A stretch of DNA of 64,000 nt, from contig SVKJ01000007.1 in NCBI GenBank assembly GCA_015068525.1, forward strand, positions 1 to 64,000, in the 5' to 3' direction. A program made the position numbers and the translations under genes. The notes under the pieces were generated by a model that saw only the letters and a program-made list of their open reading frames with translations, did no database searches and was not told the origin of the DNA. Of this stretch, positions 15,457 to 24,091 are shown piece after piece. Every line of letters starts with the position of its first letter. The stretch's first letter is position 1. The DNA comes from Oscillospiraceae bacterium. Its GTDB lineage: Bacteria > Bacillota > Clostridia > UMGS1840 > HGM11507.

Positions 15457-17757
15457 TTATATTTTTTCAAAAACCCAAAGTGTATCGTCAGGGTCTGTGT
15501 CATTTTTTCTGGGGAAACCATATACACTAAGCGTAACTGTTTCGCTGTTATTCTTCTTATATGTTATTCTCGGAATATTTCCATCGATAAGTTCGCGTTT
15601 TATGGCATCATAATTTAAGAAACTGAACATTGCCCTTGCAAAATCCGGATTGACAATATCCTCAACATATTTTACAAACAACTTTTTAAATGAATCTTCC
15701 GTTTCATTATATCCAAGATACGCCGGCATAAGAATTCTTTGTGCCTTATCAGTATTTAAAGAAACTTTATAAATTCCGTTATATCTTTGCTTCATAACAT
15801 TAAGCAGAGTATCTATTTCGCCTATTCCTGTTTTAATTATCTTATATTCAGTTTCTTTTACCGTGGCAACACTCTTATTTTCTTTACTCTGGTAATAACG
15901 TGCCTTTGCCTCATACATTCTTATTTCAGCATCATTTACTACTTCTTCGGTATTGAAATTCTGAGTTCTGTATGACATTCCCATAGCAACATGGTATCCC
16001 ATAGGCTGAAGCCTTTTTGCCATGATATCTATCATTTCTTTGACGGTTTCCTGATCAGTATCCTTCATAAAAACAAGGAATTCGTCTCCGCCCATTCTAT
16101 ATATATAATTACCATAAAATACTTCTTTTAGAGTATTTGCTATATAAATTAGCATTTCATCGCCGGCAGCATGACCGTATCTGTTGTTACACAAATGTAG
16201 TTCATTGACATCAATATAAACACATGAAAAATTCTCTGGTTTTTCCTCATCAAATATCTTAATATCCTTTTTATATGTAACACGATTTAAAAGACCTGTT
16301 AAAGAATCAGTTGTTGCCGCTTTTTCTGTTTTGTGAAGATGTTTCTTATTAAAAACAGCAATAGAAAAACAAACTGCTATTTCAACAAGTATGGTTTTTG
16401 CTTCCTCAACTTTTACAGGATTAATAGATGAAAGCACACTTATTCTGTTATTTTTATCAGCAACCGCAACAAAAACAACATTATCTATCATACGTTCTTT
16501 TAAGAACGAATTAAATTTCGGATTATTCTTTTCAAGCGTACTGCCTGCATTTATTGTAACAATATTAACCGATTTTCCGCTTGCTGCTCTAAGAGATGCC
16601 GCGTACCCTAAAATTTCAGATATGAAATACTTTCTGTCCTCTCCTGTTAAACGGTTTTCTGTGTACAAAGGAGAAACATAATTATAATCCTCTTCATCTG
16701 TATCAAAAAAAGCAGTAGAACGTGATTTCGAATAATCAGTAATTCTTTCAAGTGCTTCTCTTATATTATTATCCTGCTGATTAACTTCAAGAAGAAGTTT
16801 TCTTATCTGAGATGCTTCTGTTATTGCATTTTTCTTTCTTCTTTCATTTCTCATAAGAAATACAAAGTATGCAATAAGTATAGCGGAAATTAAAGCAAAT
16901 GATATAATTAATACACCTGCTATTTCGTTTGACTGTTTAAAAACCTGACTTTCGCTTCTTACAAGCATTATTTTCCAGTCGTTTATTCCAAGCGGAGAAA
17001 AATGAATATACATATCTTCGTTTAATACTTTAGACTCGAAAACAGAATATCCTTTTTCTTCCTCAATAAGTTGCTTATAAGAATATCCTTTTTTATACTT
17101 CCTGTCACTTAAGGAAGAAATATTCCCCAGTTTATCATTGAAAGTATCAATAATTAAATGCCCTTTTTCACTTTCATATACATAAAGCTGAGCATCAAGT
17201 TCATTAACTGTCTGCACGTATTTTAAGGATAAATCTGAAAGATCTATAGAGCCGTATAATATACCGACAGTTTCCCCATTCACCACAATAGGTTCTGCAA
17301 TTCTTATAATATCTATACTTGAATTTGTAACATCGGAAACTCTGCCTGTTATGTATCTGCCTTTTTTTGCTTCGTCAAAAAAAGACAACTGCCCGTTAAA
17401 ATTAAGAATACCTTTTTTGGTTGTAAAAGAATTATCAGGTTTTAAAATGCCTACATTTTTTACTAAACCTGTCGGCGTATAAGAGTCAAAAATCAGTCCG
17501 AAATTACGATTTTCACTATAGAGTTTAGATGCATGATTTGCTAAAAGAAATAAAGTTTCCCTGTCCGAATCTATTCGCCTTTTTATATCATCTTTAATCT
17601 GCTTTGTCTGAACATGAAGGTCGTCATAACATTCCTCTTCCTCCTTATGATAAACAAGGGCTACCATAGATAAAAAGACAGCACAAAGCAGTATTATTGA
17701 AACGAATGTGTAAAAAATATTATTATAACTTTTCTTTACAAATTCTTTAATTGTCAT
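15457..17757 (-). CDS. Membrane diguanylate cyclase with extracellular Cache-type sensor
   Basis: 766 residues. Membrane segments at about 13-35 and 278-302 bracket an extracellular sensor resembling a double Cache domain (motifs RISEP-like IIRIAEPIV and VGILYGSIDLS). A cytoplasmic stretch of about 170 residues leads to the GGDEF domain: TDSLTGLLNR and RMGGDEFLVF (GGDEF at 556-560), so the catalytic signature is intact. The product-inhibition RxxD motif five residues upstream is absent. The last about 120 residues are a PAS-like region. ATG with GGGAGAGAG. Makes c-di-GMP; the riboswitch and HD-GYP gene follow. Confidence 0.93.
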   Translation of the reverse strand: MTIKEFVKKSYNNIFYTFVSIILLCAVFLSMVALVYHKEEEECYDDLHVQTKQIKDDIKRRIDSDRETLFLLANHASKLYSENRNFGLIFDSYTPTGLVKNVGILKPDNSFTTKKGILNFNGQLSFFDEAKKGRYITGRVSDVTNSSIDIIRIAEPIVVNGETVGILYGSIDLSDLSLKYVQTVNELDAQLYVYESEKGHLIIDTFNDKLGNISSLSDRKYKKGYSYKQLIEEEKGYSVFESKVLNEDMYIHFSPLGINDWKIMLVRSESQVFKQSNEIAGVLIISFALISAILIAYFVFLMRNERRKKNAITEASQIRKLLLEVNQQDNNIREALERITDYSKSRSTAFFDTDEEDYNYVSPLYTENRLTGEDRKYFISEILGYAASLRAASGKSVNIVTINAGSTLEKNNPKFNSFLKERMIDNVVFVAVADKNNRISVLSSINPVKVEEAKTILVEIAVCFSIAVFNKKHLHKTEKAATTDSLTGLLNRVTYKKDIKIFDEEKPENFSCVYIDVNELHLCNNRYGHAAGDEMLIYIANTLKEVFYGNYIYRMGGDEFLVFMKDTDQETVKEMIDIMAKRLQPMGYHVAMGMSYRTQNFNTEEVVNDAEIRMYEAKARYYQSKENKSVATVKETEYKIIKTGIGEIDTLLNVMKQRYNGIYKVSLNTDKAQRILMPAYLGYNETEDSFKKLFVKYVEDIVNPDFARAMFSFLNYDAIKRELIDGNIPRITYKKNNSETVTLSVYGFPRKNDTDPDDTLWVFEKI

Positions 17758-17781
17758 ATAAACTCTCTCCCGTTAAAATAA

Positions 17782-17809
17782 ATGAATAATTAATAATTAA
17801 TGATTGATA
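17782..17809. repeat. Heptanucleotide tandem repeat
   Basis: Four 7-bp units ATGAATA, ATTAATA, ATTAATG, ATTGATA upstream of the cyclase gene; same period as the arrays at 20426, 43691, 44524, 50662, 55129 and 62829. Confidence 0.6.
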
Positions 17810-17850
17810 ATTTTATTTTAAAATGAGTGTACATTTTAGATGCCAGTCAT

Positions 17851-18030
17851 TTTAGCTAAATTTTGAACTAAAGTTCAAAGCTAAATTATTCCACTTTGCT
17901 CCATAGCTAAATAACTCCTTCGGAGTAGCTAAATTAAATTCGCTTAATAGCTGACCGCAGGTCAATTTAGCTACGAAGTAATTTAGCGTGCGTCAGCACA
18001 TTCAGCTCGCTGCCAAGCGAATTTAGCTGA
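17851..18030. repeat. Modular hairpin array, linker type AGCTAAAT (copy 1)
   Basis: About 180 bp in which the word agctaaat (left half) or atttagct (right half) alternates with short hairpins: TTTGAACTAAAGTTCAAA, ACTCCTTCGGAGT, GACCGCAGGTC, CGCTGCCAAGCG. Homologous over its length to 25161-25334, with compensatory changes in hairpin stems. No reading frame. Confidence 0.8.
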
Positions 18031-18105
18031 ATAGATTTAACTTTGTTAAATCTATTCTACCATATCCTTTATATAAAATCAATATCTTGATTTTTAAAAA
18101 AATCA

Positions 18106-18134
18106 TTGACTTTATCACTTTAGTGTGATACAAT
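18106..18134 (+). promoter_or_regulatory. Promoter of the T-box operon
   Basis: TTGACT (18106-18111), 17 bp, TACAAT (18129-18134). The spacer contains a small inverted repeat (ATCAC/GTGTGAT). Confidence 0.8.
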
Positions 18135-18141
18135 ATCCTTA

Positions 18142-18428
18142 AATTAAATGCGATGACCAGAAAATAGTAGGTTGGAAAGAACATGGAGAGAGTTGCCGGA
18201 TGGTGCGAGGCAAACGGGGCGTCCTTCCCGAATTCCTTCTGTTAGCAGTGCACTGAACAAGATTAATCTTAAGTAGGAGGCAACGGGTGTTCCCGTTACA
18301 GAACTAAGGTATTTTAAGTACCTGACAAGGTCGCTACCGTGAGATAGCGATAAACTGAGGTGGTACCACGGAAATGATATTTTCGTCCTCTGTATCCTTA
18401 AACAGGATTGCAGAGGATTTTTTTATTC
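18142..18428 (+). promoter_or_regulatory. T-box riboswitch, probable tRNA-Phe specificity
   Basis: The T-box sequence itself is AGGTGGTACCACG (18358-18370). Downstream TCCTCTG…CAGAGGA plus seven T (about 18386-18424) is the terminator that competes with it. Stem I shows CAGAA pairing with TTCTG (18237-18241), an AGTA on the 5' side, the AGAGAG bulge, and GAA-TTC (TTC at 18233-18235) in the expected specifier position, so the codon read is probably UUC, Phe. Uncharged cognate tRNA would allow read-through into the ligase gene. Confidence 0.92.
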
Positions 18429-18476
18429 CTGTAAGACCTGTTAAAAAGTTATATTATCAGGAAAGGATGAGTAAAA

Positions 18477-19784
18477 ATGAGCAACAACTACTATCAGAAA
18501 GAAATCGAAACCATGCCTTATGAAGAAATGAAGAAACTTCAGTCGGAAAAACTGAAAAAACAAGTTAAACACGTTTATGAGAATGTGGAATACTACCGTA
18601 ATCTTATGGACGAAAAAGGCGTCAAACCCGAAGATATAAACGGTATTGAAGATTTACACAAACTGCCGTTTCTTACAAAAGCAGATTTAAGAGATGCTTA
18701 CCCTTACGGACTTTTGGCAAAGCCTTTAGAAGATTGTGTACGTATCCATTCGACATCAGGAACAACGGGAAGGCGTGTTGTTGCTTTCTACACACAAAAC
18801 GATGTTGATTTGTGGGAAGATTGCTGTGCCCGTGCTATTGTTGCAACAGGAGGCAGTAAAAAAGACGTTTGTCAGGTAGCCTATGGTTATGGATTATTTA
18901 CAGGCGGTTTCGGACTTCACGGAGGTGCTTCCAAAGTTGGATGTCTTACACTTCCTATGTCATCAGGAAATACCGAACGTCAGATTCAGTTTATGACAGA
19001 CCTTAGTGCAACAATTCTTTGCTGTACACCTTCTTATGCGGCATATATTGGCGAAACTTTGAAAGAACAGGGATATAAACCTGAAGATATTCCCCTAAGA
19101 GCCGGAATTTTTGGTGCAGAACCATGGACCGAAGAAATGAGAAAAAGCATTGAAGGAACACTTGGTATTAAGGCTTATGATATATATGGTCTTACTGAAT
19201 CAACAGGACCGGGAGTTGCATTTGAATGTTCGGAACAAACCGGTATGCATATAAACGAAGACCATTTTATTGCAGAAATCATTGACCCTGATACAGGCGA
19301 AGTGCTTCCTGAAGGTGAAAAAGGTGAATTAGTATTCACTTCACTTGATAAAGAAGCGTTTCCGCTTCTTAGATACAGAACAAGAGATATTTGCGTTCTT
19401 TCAAGAAAAAAATGCTCTTGCGGAAGAACACTTGTTAAAATGGCAAAACCAATGGGAAGAACCGACGATATGCTTATAATAAGGGGTGTTAATGTATTCC
19501 CAAGCCAGATTGAAACTGTTCTTTTAAACGAAGGCTATCAGCCTAACTACCAGATTGTTGTTGACAGAAAGAATAATACAGATACATTTGAAGTTAATGT
19601 AGAATTGTCACCTGAACAATTCACCGACAAAGTAAGCGAAGTACTTGCAATGGAAAAATCTCTTGCAAACGCTATGAAAACAATGCTTGGCATAAATCCT
19701 TCCGTTCATCTTGTAGCACCTAAAACAATTGCGAGAAGCGAAGGAAAAGCAGTTCGTGTAATTGATAAACGTAAGTTAATTTAA
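18477..19784 (+). CDS. paaK: Phenylacetate-CoA ligase-family AMP-forming ligase
   Basis: 435 residues, normal PaaK length. Adenylate-forming fold: STSGTTGRR (P-loop like motif, about 97), YDIYGLTESTGPG (adenine site) and RYRTRDI with a C-terminal lid domain containing KMAKPMGRTDDM. The family activates phenylacetate or related aryl acids with ATP and CoA. GGAAAGGATG site before the ATG. In operon with a tandem ACT protein and under a T-box with a Phe-like specifier, so it probably serves aromatic amino-acid or aryl-acid metabolism; exact substrate is not determinable. Confidence 0.92.
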   Translation: MSNNYYQKEIETMPYEEMKKLQSEKLKKQVKHVYENVEYYRNLMDEKGVKPEDINGIEDLHKLPFLTKADLRDAYPYGLLAKPLEDCVRIHSTSGTTGRRVVAFYTQNDVDLWEDCCARAIVATGGSKKDVCQVAYGYGLFTGGFGLHGGASKVGCLTLPMSSGNTERQIQFMTDLSATILCCTPSYAAYIGETLKEQGYKPEDIPLRAGIFGAEPWTEEMRKSIEGTLGIKAYDIYGLTESTGPGVAFECSEQTGMHINEDHFIAEIIDPDTGEVLPEGEKGELVFTSLDKEAFPLLRYRTRDICVLSRKKCSCGRTLVKMAKPMGRTDDMLIIRGVNVFPSQIETVLLNEGYQPNYQIVVDRKNNTDTFEVNVELSPEQFTDKVSEVLAMEKSLANAMKTMLGINPSVHLVAPKTIARSEGKAVRVIDKRKLI

Positions 19785-19818
19785 TTGTCTTATAAATTCA
19801 GGAAAGGAGAATTTTAAA

Positions 19819-20250
19819 ATGGCTATTAAACAATTAACAGTATTTGTTCCTAACAGAAAAGGTACAATTGTTGCAGTAACAGATATACTTGCTAAAAACG
19901 ATATTAATTTAAGAGCACTCTCTATTGCAGAAACAGAGGATTTTGGTATTCTTCGTCTTATTGTAAATGATGAAAACAAAGCAGAAAAAGTGCTTGGAGA
20001 ACAGGGGTATCTTATTAAAGTAGTTGATGTTGTAGGTGTTAAAATCGGTGATGCACCCGGTAAACTTACAGCAGCACTTGATGTTCTTGATAAAAATGAT
20101 ATTAACGTTGAATATCTTTATGCATTTATGGCTCGTACCGAAAAGCATGCTTATGTTGTTTTAAGAGTTGAAAACAATAAAACAGCCGAAGAAGCACTGT
20201 CAAGTGCAGGATTTAAACTTATTACAGAAGCAGATATAAACAAACTGTAG
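19819..20250 (+). CDS. Tandem ACT-domain protein
   Basis: 143 residues made of two ACT domains, about 1-66 (IKQLTVFVPNRKGTIVAVTDIL) and 68-140 (VGVKIGDAPGKLTAALDVL). ACT domains bind small ligands, usually amino acids. 34 bp after the ligase gene, with AGGAAAGGAG site. Pairs of this kind with phenylacetate-CoA ligase genes are common in clostridia and methanogens. Probably a ligand-sensing partner of the ligase. Confidence 0.92.
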   Translation: MAIKQLTVFVPNRKGTIVAVTDILAKNDINLRALSIAETEDFGILRLIVNDENKAEKVLGEQGYLIKVVDVVGVKIGDAPGKLTAALDVLDKNDINVEYLYAFMARTEKHAYVVLRVENNKTAEEALSSAGFKLITEADINKL

Positions 20251-20276
20251 GAGGAATGTTAAAAAACTCAGAACTG

Positions 20277-20420
20277 ATTGTAGGGGAGGGAACCGAACCC
20301 GACCGCACCCTGTGGGTGATGAAGGAAGGGTGCAGGGCTGTGCTGTAACACAATGAAAACGAGGGTGATTTATTCGCGTGAAGTTTGAATTGATGTTACG
20401 AACGGACTTACGTGCCCTCC
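20277..20420 (+). repeat. Dispersed repeat core, copy A
   Basis: About 140 bp sharing long blocks with copies B (25358-25484) and C (62952-63098), both on the other strand: ATTGTAGGGGAGGGAACCGA, GGGCTGTGCTGTAACACAAT, GAAAACGAGGGTG and TTTGAATTGATGTTACGAAC. Between blocks a variable hairpin is present. No reading frame in common. Confidence 0.82.
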
Positions 20421-20425
20421 AGTAA

Positions 20426-20460
20426 ATGCAAAATGCAAAAGGCAAAGTGCAAAATGAAGG
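20426..20460. repeat. Heptanucleotide array ATGCAAA with ATGAAGG end
   Basis: Five 7-bp units: ATGCAAA, ATGCAAA, AGGCAAA, GTGCAAA, ATGAAGG, directly after repeat copy A and followed by a hairpin AAAGATTTTT/AAAAATCTTT. Confidence 0.75.
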
Positions 20461-20548
20461 TAAAGATTTTTTGAAAAATCTTTGGAATTTATACTTTTTG
20501 CTAAATTCGTCCATTCTGAAGTTTTTTCCGTATTCCCCCCAATCAAGA

Positions 20549-20599
20549 AAACGGGGATGACTCTTTACACTTTGAAAGTGTAAAGAGTCATCCCCGTTT
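20549..20599. terminator. Long perfect hairpin (possible bidirectional terminator)
   Basis: AAACGGGGATGACTCTTTAC continues for 24 bp and is followed after a 2-3 base loop by its exact reverse complement, between the convergent ACT gene and the queH-type gene. Longer and more perfect than usual terminators. Confidence 0.6.
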
Positions 20600-20675
20600 A
20601 TTGTGAATTAACACAACAAGGTTCTCCGAAAATCTTAAGCCTTTGGCTTTTAGATTTTCGTGAGGTTCTTATTAT
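20597..20675 (+). repeat. 79-bp dispersed repeat, copy 1
   Basis: Identical over 79 bp to 44604-44682. Contains the hairpin CGAAAATCT…AGATTTTCG with a TTAAGCC/GGCTT extension. Lies downstream of the queH-type gene on the opposite strand. Confidence 0.88.
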
Positions 20676-20698
20676 TATATAATAGCAAAGCAAAGTTC

Positions 20699-21727
20699 TC
20701 AGTTTAAAATTTTTTCCATCCATATATGCGGGCAGTCTTCTTCGTACTCAATTTCTCCGTACTCTGAAAAACCAAGTTTTTTATAAAAATCTTTTGCGTG
20801 AAGTTGAGAATGTAAAATAATCTTTTCTCCGTTTTTTTCTTTAGCATAATCTATAGCACTCTCAACTAAAATTGTTCCTATTTTAAAATTACGATAATTT
20901 TTTAAAACTGCCAGTCTTCCTAAAATATAATCTTTGGGATTATCTAAGGTAAATAATCTCAAAGTACCGACAGGAACGCCTTTATAGAAATACACAAAGT
21001 GTGTTGCACTATTATCAATCTCATCATATTCTTCTAAAAATCCCTGCTCTTTTATAAATACTTCTTCCCTTATGTTTCTTGCCTCGTCAGGAATAACTTT
21101 ATATACTTTTATTTTACAATCACTCATTCTTTGCGAAAAAACGCATCCGCAAAAATTTTGCCTGTATAAATCATACTGCTCGGATAATTCACAGGAGCGT
21201 TTATATCCGTTTTCCTTTTTAAAATCTGACACAAGATATTTTATATTGTACTTTTCTTCAAGTAATAAGCCTATTTCATTTAAAGTATTTGAATTTTTGT
21301 GAGGACTTATCGAAAGAGTTGTTGTAACATAATCAAAATTATTTTCTTTTGCGTAAGAGAAAGTCTTATCAAGGCGAAGATAAAAACAATCTTTACATCG
21401 CCCTGCACCCTCAGGGTACAGTTCTTTACCCCTTGCAATATCGAAAAATTCGTTGTTGTCATACTTTGGAGCAATTATTTTTATATTTTTTAAATTCATA
21501 AGTTCAAGAAGTTTTTTTAATTCTTCCAGCCTGAAATTATATTCCCTCTCAGGACTGATGTTGGGATTATAGAAAAATAATGTTATATTAAATATATCCT
21601 TTAATTTTTCTAAAACCGCACTCGAACAAGGAGCACAGCAAACATGAAGAAGCAAAGACGGTTTCTCTTTGCTTCCCCTTATCTTTTCTATTTCTTCTTT
21701 GTATAGTTTATAATAATTCTTATTCAT
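20699..21727 (-). CDS. queH: QueH-type epoxyqueuosine reductase fused to a GNAT acetyltransferase domain
   Basis: 342 residues from the ATG at 21727 (a GTG four codons earlier is the alternative). The first about 205 residues are QueH: HVCCAPCSS, GAGRCKDCFYLRLDKT, TTTLSISPHKN, FCGCVFSQ, carrying the Cys pairs that bind the Fe-S cluster and metal; QueH reduces epoxyqueuosine to queuosine in tRNA. From about 210 a GNAT fold follows (IREEVFIKEQGF, GRLAVLKNYRNFKIGTILV, FYKKLGF). Two normally separate enzymes in one polypeptide. It starts about 18 bp after the oxidoreductase gene. Confidence 0.9.
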   Translation of the reverse strand: MNKNYYKLYKEEIEKIRGSKEKPSLLLHVCCAPCSSAVLEKLKDIFNITLFFYNPNISPEREYNFRLEELKKLLELMNLKNIKIIAPKYDNNEFFDIARGKELYPEGAGRCKDCFYLRLDKTFSYAKENNFDYVTTTLSISPHKNSNTLNEIGLLLEEKYNIKYLVSDFKKENGYKRSCELSEQYDLYRQNFCGCVFSQRMSDCKIKVYKVIPDEARNIREEVFIKEQGFLEEYDEIDNSATHFVYFYKGVPVGTLRLFTLDNPKDYILGRLAVLKNYRNFKIGTILVESAIDYAKEKNGEKIILHSQLHAKDFYKKLGFSEYGEIEYEEDCPHIWMEKILN

Positions 21728-21744
21728 CTTAATAAACACTATTC

Positions 21745-22761
21745 CTAATTTTTGTCGGCGTACGCCTGAATAGTAAGAATATCTTTACAGGTTTTTAGTA
21801 CTTCTTTTGTAGAGTTGATACTTTCTTCTCCTTTAATATCCTTTAAAAATTCTTCTAACCCTGTAGTTTCATATCCTTCTTTTTCATAAGGAACAAAACC
21901 GTTTGTACCCTCCAAGGCAACCTGTAACAAAGCACCGTCAGAACTGTCTATTCCAACATCTTTTGAGCCGCCTTTTAATTTATATTCAATTACACCTTTT
22001 GTGCCCCAGATTGTAATTCTCCAGTAAGTTTCCAAATTAAAACCACAACTTGCAGGAGCAGCATAGGAAACATCGCCTATAAATCCTGCACCGTTATCAA
22101 GTTCTATCATAAACTGTCCACAATCTTTAAAAGATTTAACCTCTTTTGCAAAATGATTCCAGGTACGCGCACAAGTAACTTTTTTAAGTCCAAGTCCGGT
22201 AACAAAACGGATAAGGTCAATTCCATGAATTGCAATATCGTTTATAGTTCCGCCATGCTTACCTTCTTCAAAATACCACATAGGTCTTACACCATACTGA
22301 AGCGGATGCTGTGCAGTCATATTAACAGCACCGATTTCCCCTAAATCTCCGTTTAATATAAGTTCACGGATTGTTTTCATACCTTTTTGAAAACGCATTG
22401 TAAAGTAGCAACCTACTTTCAGGTTGTTTTTTGATGCTAAACTTTCAATTTCTGCAAGTTCTGTAAGGCTTGTGCAAATAGGCTTATCACCATATACGTG
22501 CTTTCCTGCCTTAAGAGCCTCAATTGCCTCTTGTCCACGTTCTCCGTAAGATCCACCAAGGCAGATTGCATCAACATTTTTATCGTTTAAAACGTCTTCA
22601 AATGTTTCGTAATTAAAAGAAAGCCCTAACCCGTCTGCAAGTGCTTTCCCTTCCTCTGTATCTTCCCATGCTCCAAGAACGTTTATGTCAGGATTTGCCA
22701 TTGCCTCATGATATATTTCCCCTGTGTGTCTGTGTTTGTAACCCACAAATACCAAATTCAT
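21745..22761 (-). CDS. Gfo/Idh/MocA-family oxidoreductase
   Basis: 338 residues. N-terminal NAD(P)-binding fold, though the usual GxGxxG is replaced by GYKHRHTGEI; the family motif is seen as GKHVYGDKPIC (Lys of EKP-type motif). The C-terminal alpha/beta domain contains GGTINDIAIHGIDLIRFV with the catalytic-region Asp/His. Probably a sugar or inositol-type dehydrogenase; substrate unknown. AAAGGAG site before the ATG and its own promoter. Confidence 0.88.
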   Translation of the reverse strand: MNLVFVGYKHRHTGEIYHEAMANPDINVLGAWEDTEEGKALADGLGLSFNYETFEDVLNDKNVDAICLGGSYGERGQEAIEALKAGKHVYGDKPICTSLTELAEIESLASKNNLKVGCYFTMRFQKGMKTIRELILNGDLGEIGAVNMTAQHPLQYGVRPMWYFEEGKHGGTINDIAIHGIDLIRFVTGLGLKKVTCARTWNHFAKEVKSFKDCGQFMIELDNGAGFIGDVSYAAPASCGFNLETYWRITIWGTKGVIEYKLKGGSKDVGIDSSDGALLQVALEGTNGFVPYEKEGYETTGLEEFLKDIKGEESINSTKEVLKTCKDILTIQAYADKN

Positions 22762-22800
22762 TGTTTTTCTCCTTTAAAATAGATTTACTCATTTAAATAT

Positions 22801-22829
22801 ATTATACATATTTATATTTATCTTTTCAA
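22801..22829 (-). promoter_or_regulatory. Promoter of the oxidoreductase gene
   Basis: Minus strand TTGAAA (22824-22829), 17 bp, TATAAT (22801-22806). Confidence 0.78.
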
Positions 22830-22881
22830 TATCTTTTGTGATTTTTTTGCTATATACTCTCACCTTGTTCGACTGCGATAT

Positions 22882-22939
22882 GATATAAATTCCATCGGGA
22901 ATTTATCTCGCTGAATTTAATCGTAACACAATTAAATTC
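22882..22939 (-). terminator. Double hairpin after cysK
   Basis: GAATTTAAT/ATTAAATTC (22913-22939), which overlaps the cysK stop codon, and GATATAAATTCC/GGAATTTATC (22882-22907). They resemble two units of the modular hairpin arrays and probably end cysK transcription. Confidence 0.55.
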
Positions 22940-23861
22940 TATACATTTCGGTAGAAAGATACCTGTCGCCTGTATCGGGAAGAAGAACAACTATATTTTT
23001 ACCCTTGTTTTCTTCTCTTTTTGCAAGTGTAATCCCTGCATAAAGTGCTGCTCCTGACGAAATTCCAACTAAAATGCCTTCTTTTTCCCCTGACATTCTT
23101 CCTGCCATATACGCTTGGTCTTCCGTTACTGTTATTATTTCGTCATAGATTTCAGTGTTTAAAACTTCAGGCACAAATCCTGCACCAATTCCCTGAATAC
23201 CGTGAGCACCTGATACCCCTTTTGATAAAACGGGAGAATTATATGGCTCAACTGCAACTATTTTTATATTACTGTTTTTAGATTTTAAATACTCGCCTAC
23301 ACCTGTTATAGTACCGCCTGTGCCAACTCCCGCAACAAATATATCAACCTTACCGTCCATATCTTCATATATTTCAGGACCTGTGGTTTCAAAATGCGCC
23401 TTAGCATTTACTTTATTATTGAACTGGTCGGGAATAAAACTTAAAGGAATAGTTTTTTTAAGTTCCTCTGCTTTTTTTATAGCGCCTGCCATACCTTCTT
23501 TCCCATCAGTTAAAACGAGTTCGGCACCAAATGCCTTTAAAATTTTACGCCTTTCTTCTGACATTGTTTCAGGCATAACAATTATAGTTTTATACCCTCT
23601 TTGAGAAGCAACCAAGGAAAGTCCAATCCCAGTGTTTCCGCTTGTAGGCTCAATTATAACCGAGCCTTCTTTTATAAGTCCCTTTTCTTCGGCATCAACA
23701 ATCATTGCTTTTGCAACCCTGTCTTTAACTGAGCCTCCCGGATTAAAAAACTCAACTTTGGCATAAAGATTTGCTTTAAGGTTCTCTTCCTTTTCTATTT
23801 TTCCTAAATTTACAATCGGTGTTTTACCGATTAGTAAATCTATTGATTTATATATGTTCAT
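22932..23861 (-). CDS. cysK: Cysteine synthase (O-acetylserine sulfhydrylase)
   Basis: 309 residues. PLP enzyme making cysteine from O-acetylserine and sulfide. FFNPGGSVKDRVA carries the PLP lysine, EPTSGNTGIGL the substrate loop, GVGTGGTITGVGEYL the phosphate loop, and GISSGAAL is the C-terminal PLP ring contact. AAGGAAGTG site before the ATG. Monocistronic with its own promoter. Confidence 0.96.
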   Translation of the reverse strand: MNIYKSIDLLIGKTPIVNLGKIEKEENLKANLYAKVEFFNPGGSVKDRVAKAMIVDAEEKGLIKEGSVIIEPTSGNTGIGLSLVASQRGYKTIIVMPETMSEERRKILKAFGAELVLTDGKEGMAGAIKKAEELKKTIPLSFIPDQFNNKVNAKAHFETTGPEIYEDMDGKVDIFVAGVGTGGTITGVGEYLKSKNSNIKIVAVEPYNSPVLSKGVSGAHGIQGIGAGFVPEVLNTEIYDEIITVTEDQAYMAGRMSGEKEGILVGISSGAALYAGITLAKREENKGKNIVVLLPDTGDRYLSTEMYRI

Positions 23862-23883
23862 TTTAACACTTCCTTTTATACTT

Positions 23884-23912
23884 ATTATACACTTTTAAAT
23901 ACAATAATACAA
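23884..23912 (-). promoter_or_regulatory. cysK promoter
   Basis: Minus strand TTGTAT (23907-23912), 17 bp, TATAAT (23884-23889). No T-box or S-box is visible in the 22-bp leader. Confidence 0.75.
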
Positions 23913-24005
23913 TAAAAAGATGTACTGTTCTGATTTTTGGAAGTAAGTACTTCATCTTTCACTATTCATTTAAAAATCCTGTCGAACTTAATGAATAATG
24001 AATAA

Positions 24006-24049
24006 TTCAAAACAAAAATCCTATCTTTCGACAGGATTTTTGTTTTGAA
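24006..24049 (-). terminator. Terminator of the sdpRI operon
   Basis: CAAAACAAAAATCCT pairs exactly with AGGATTTTTGTTTTG around a 10-base loop, with short flanking extensions. A short heptad pair ATGAATA ATGAATA (23991-24004) abuts it. Confidence 0.88.
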
Positions 24050-24091
24050 AGAAACGAATGGTTTAGATGCCTGTATGAAAGCAATTTTTTC

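Noticed and set aside
22932..23912. T-box or SAM riboswitch before cysK
   Set aside because: The leader between the promoter and the ATG is only about 15-20 nt.
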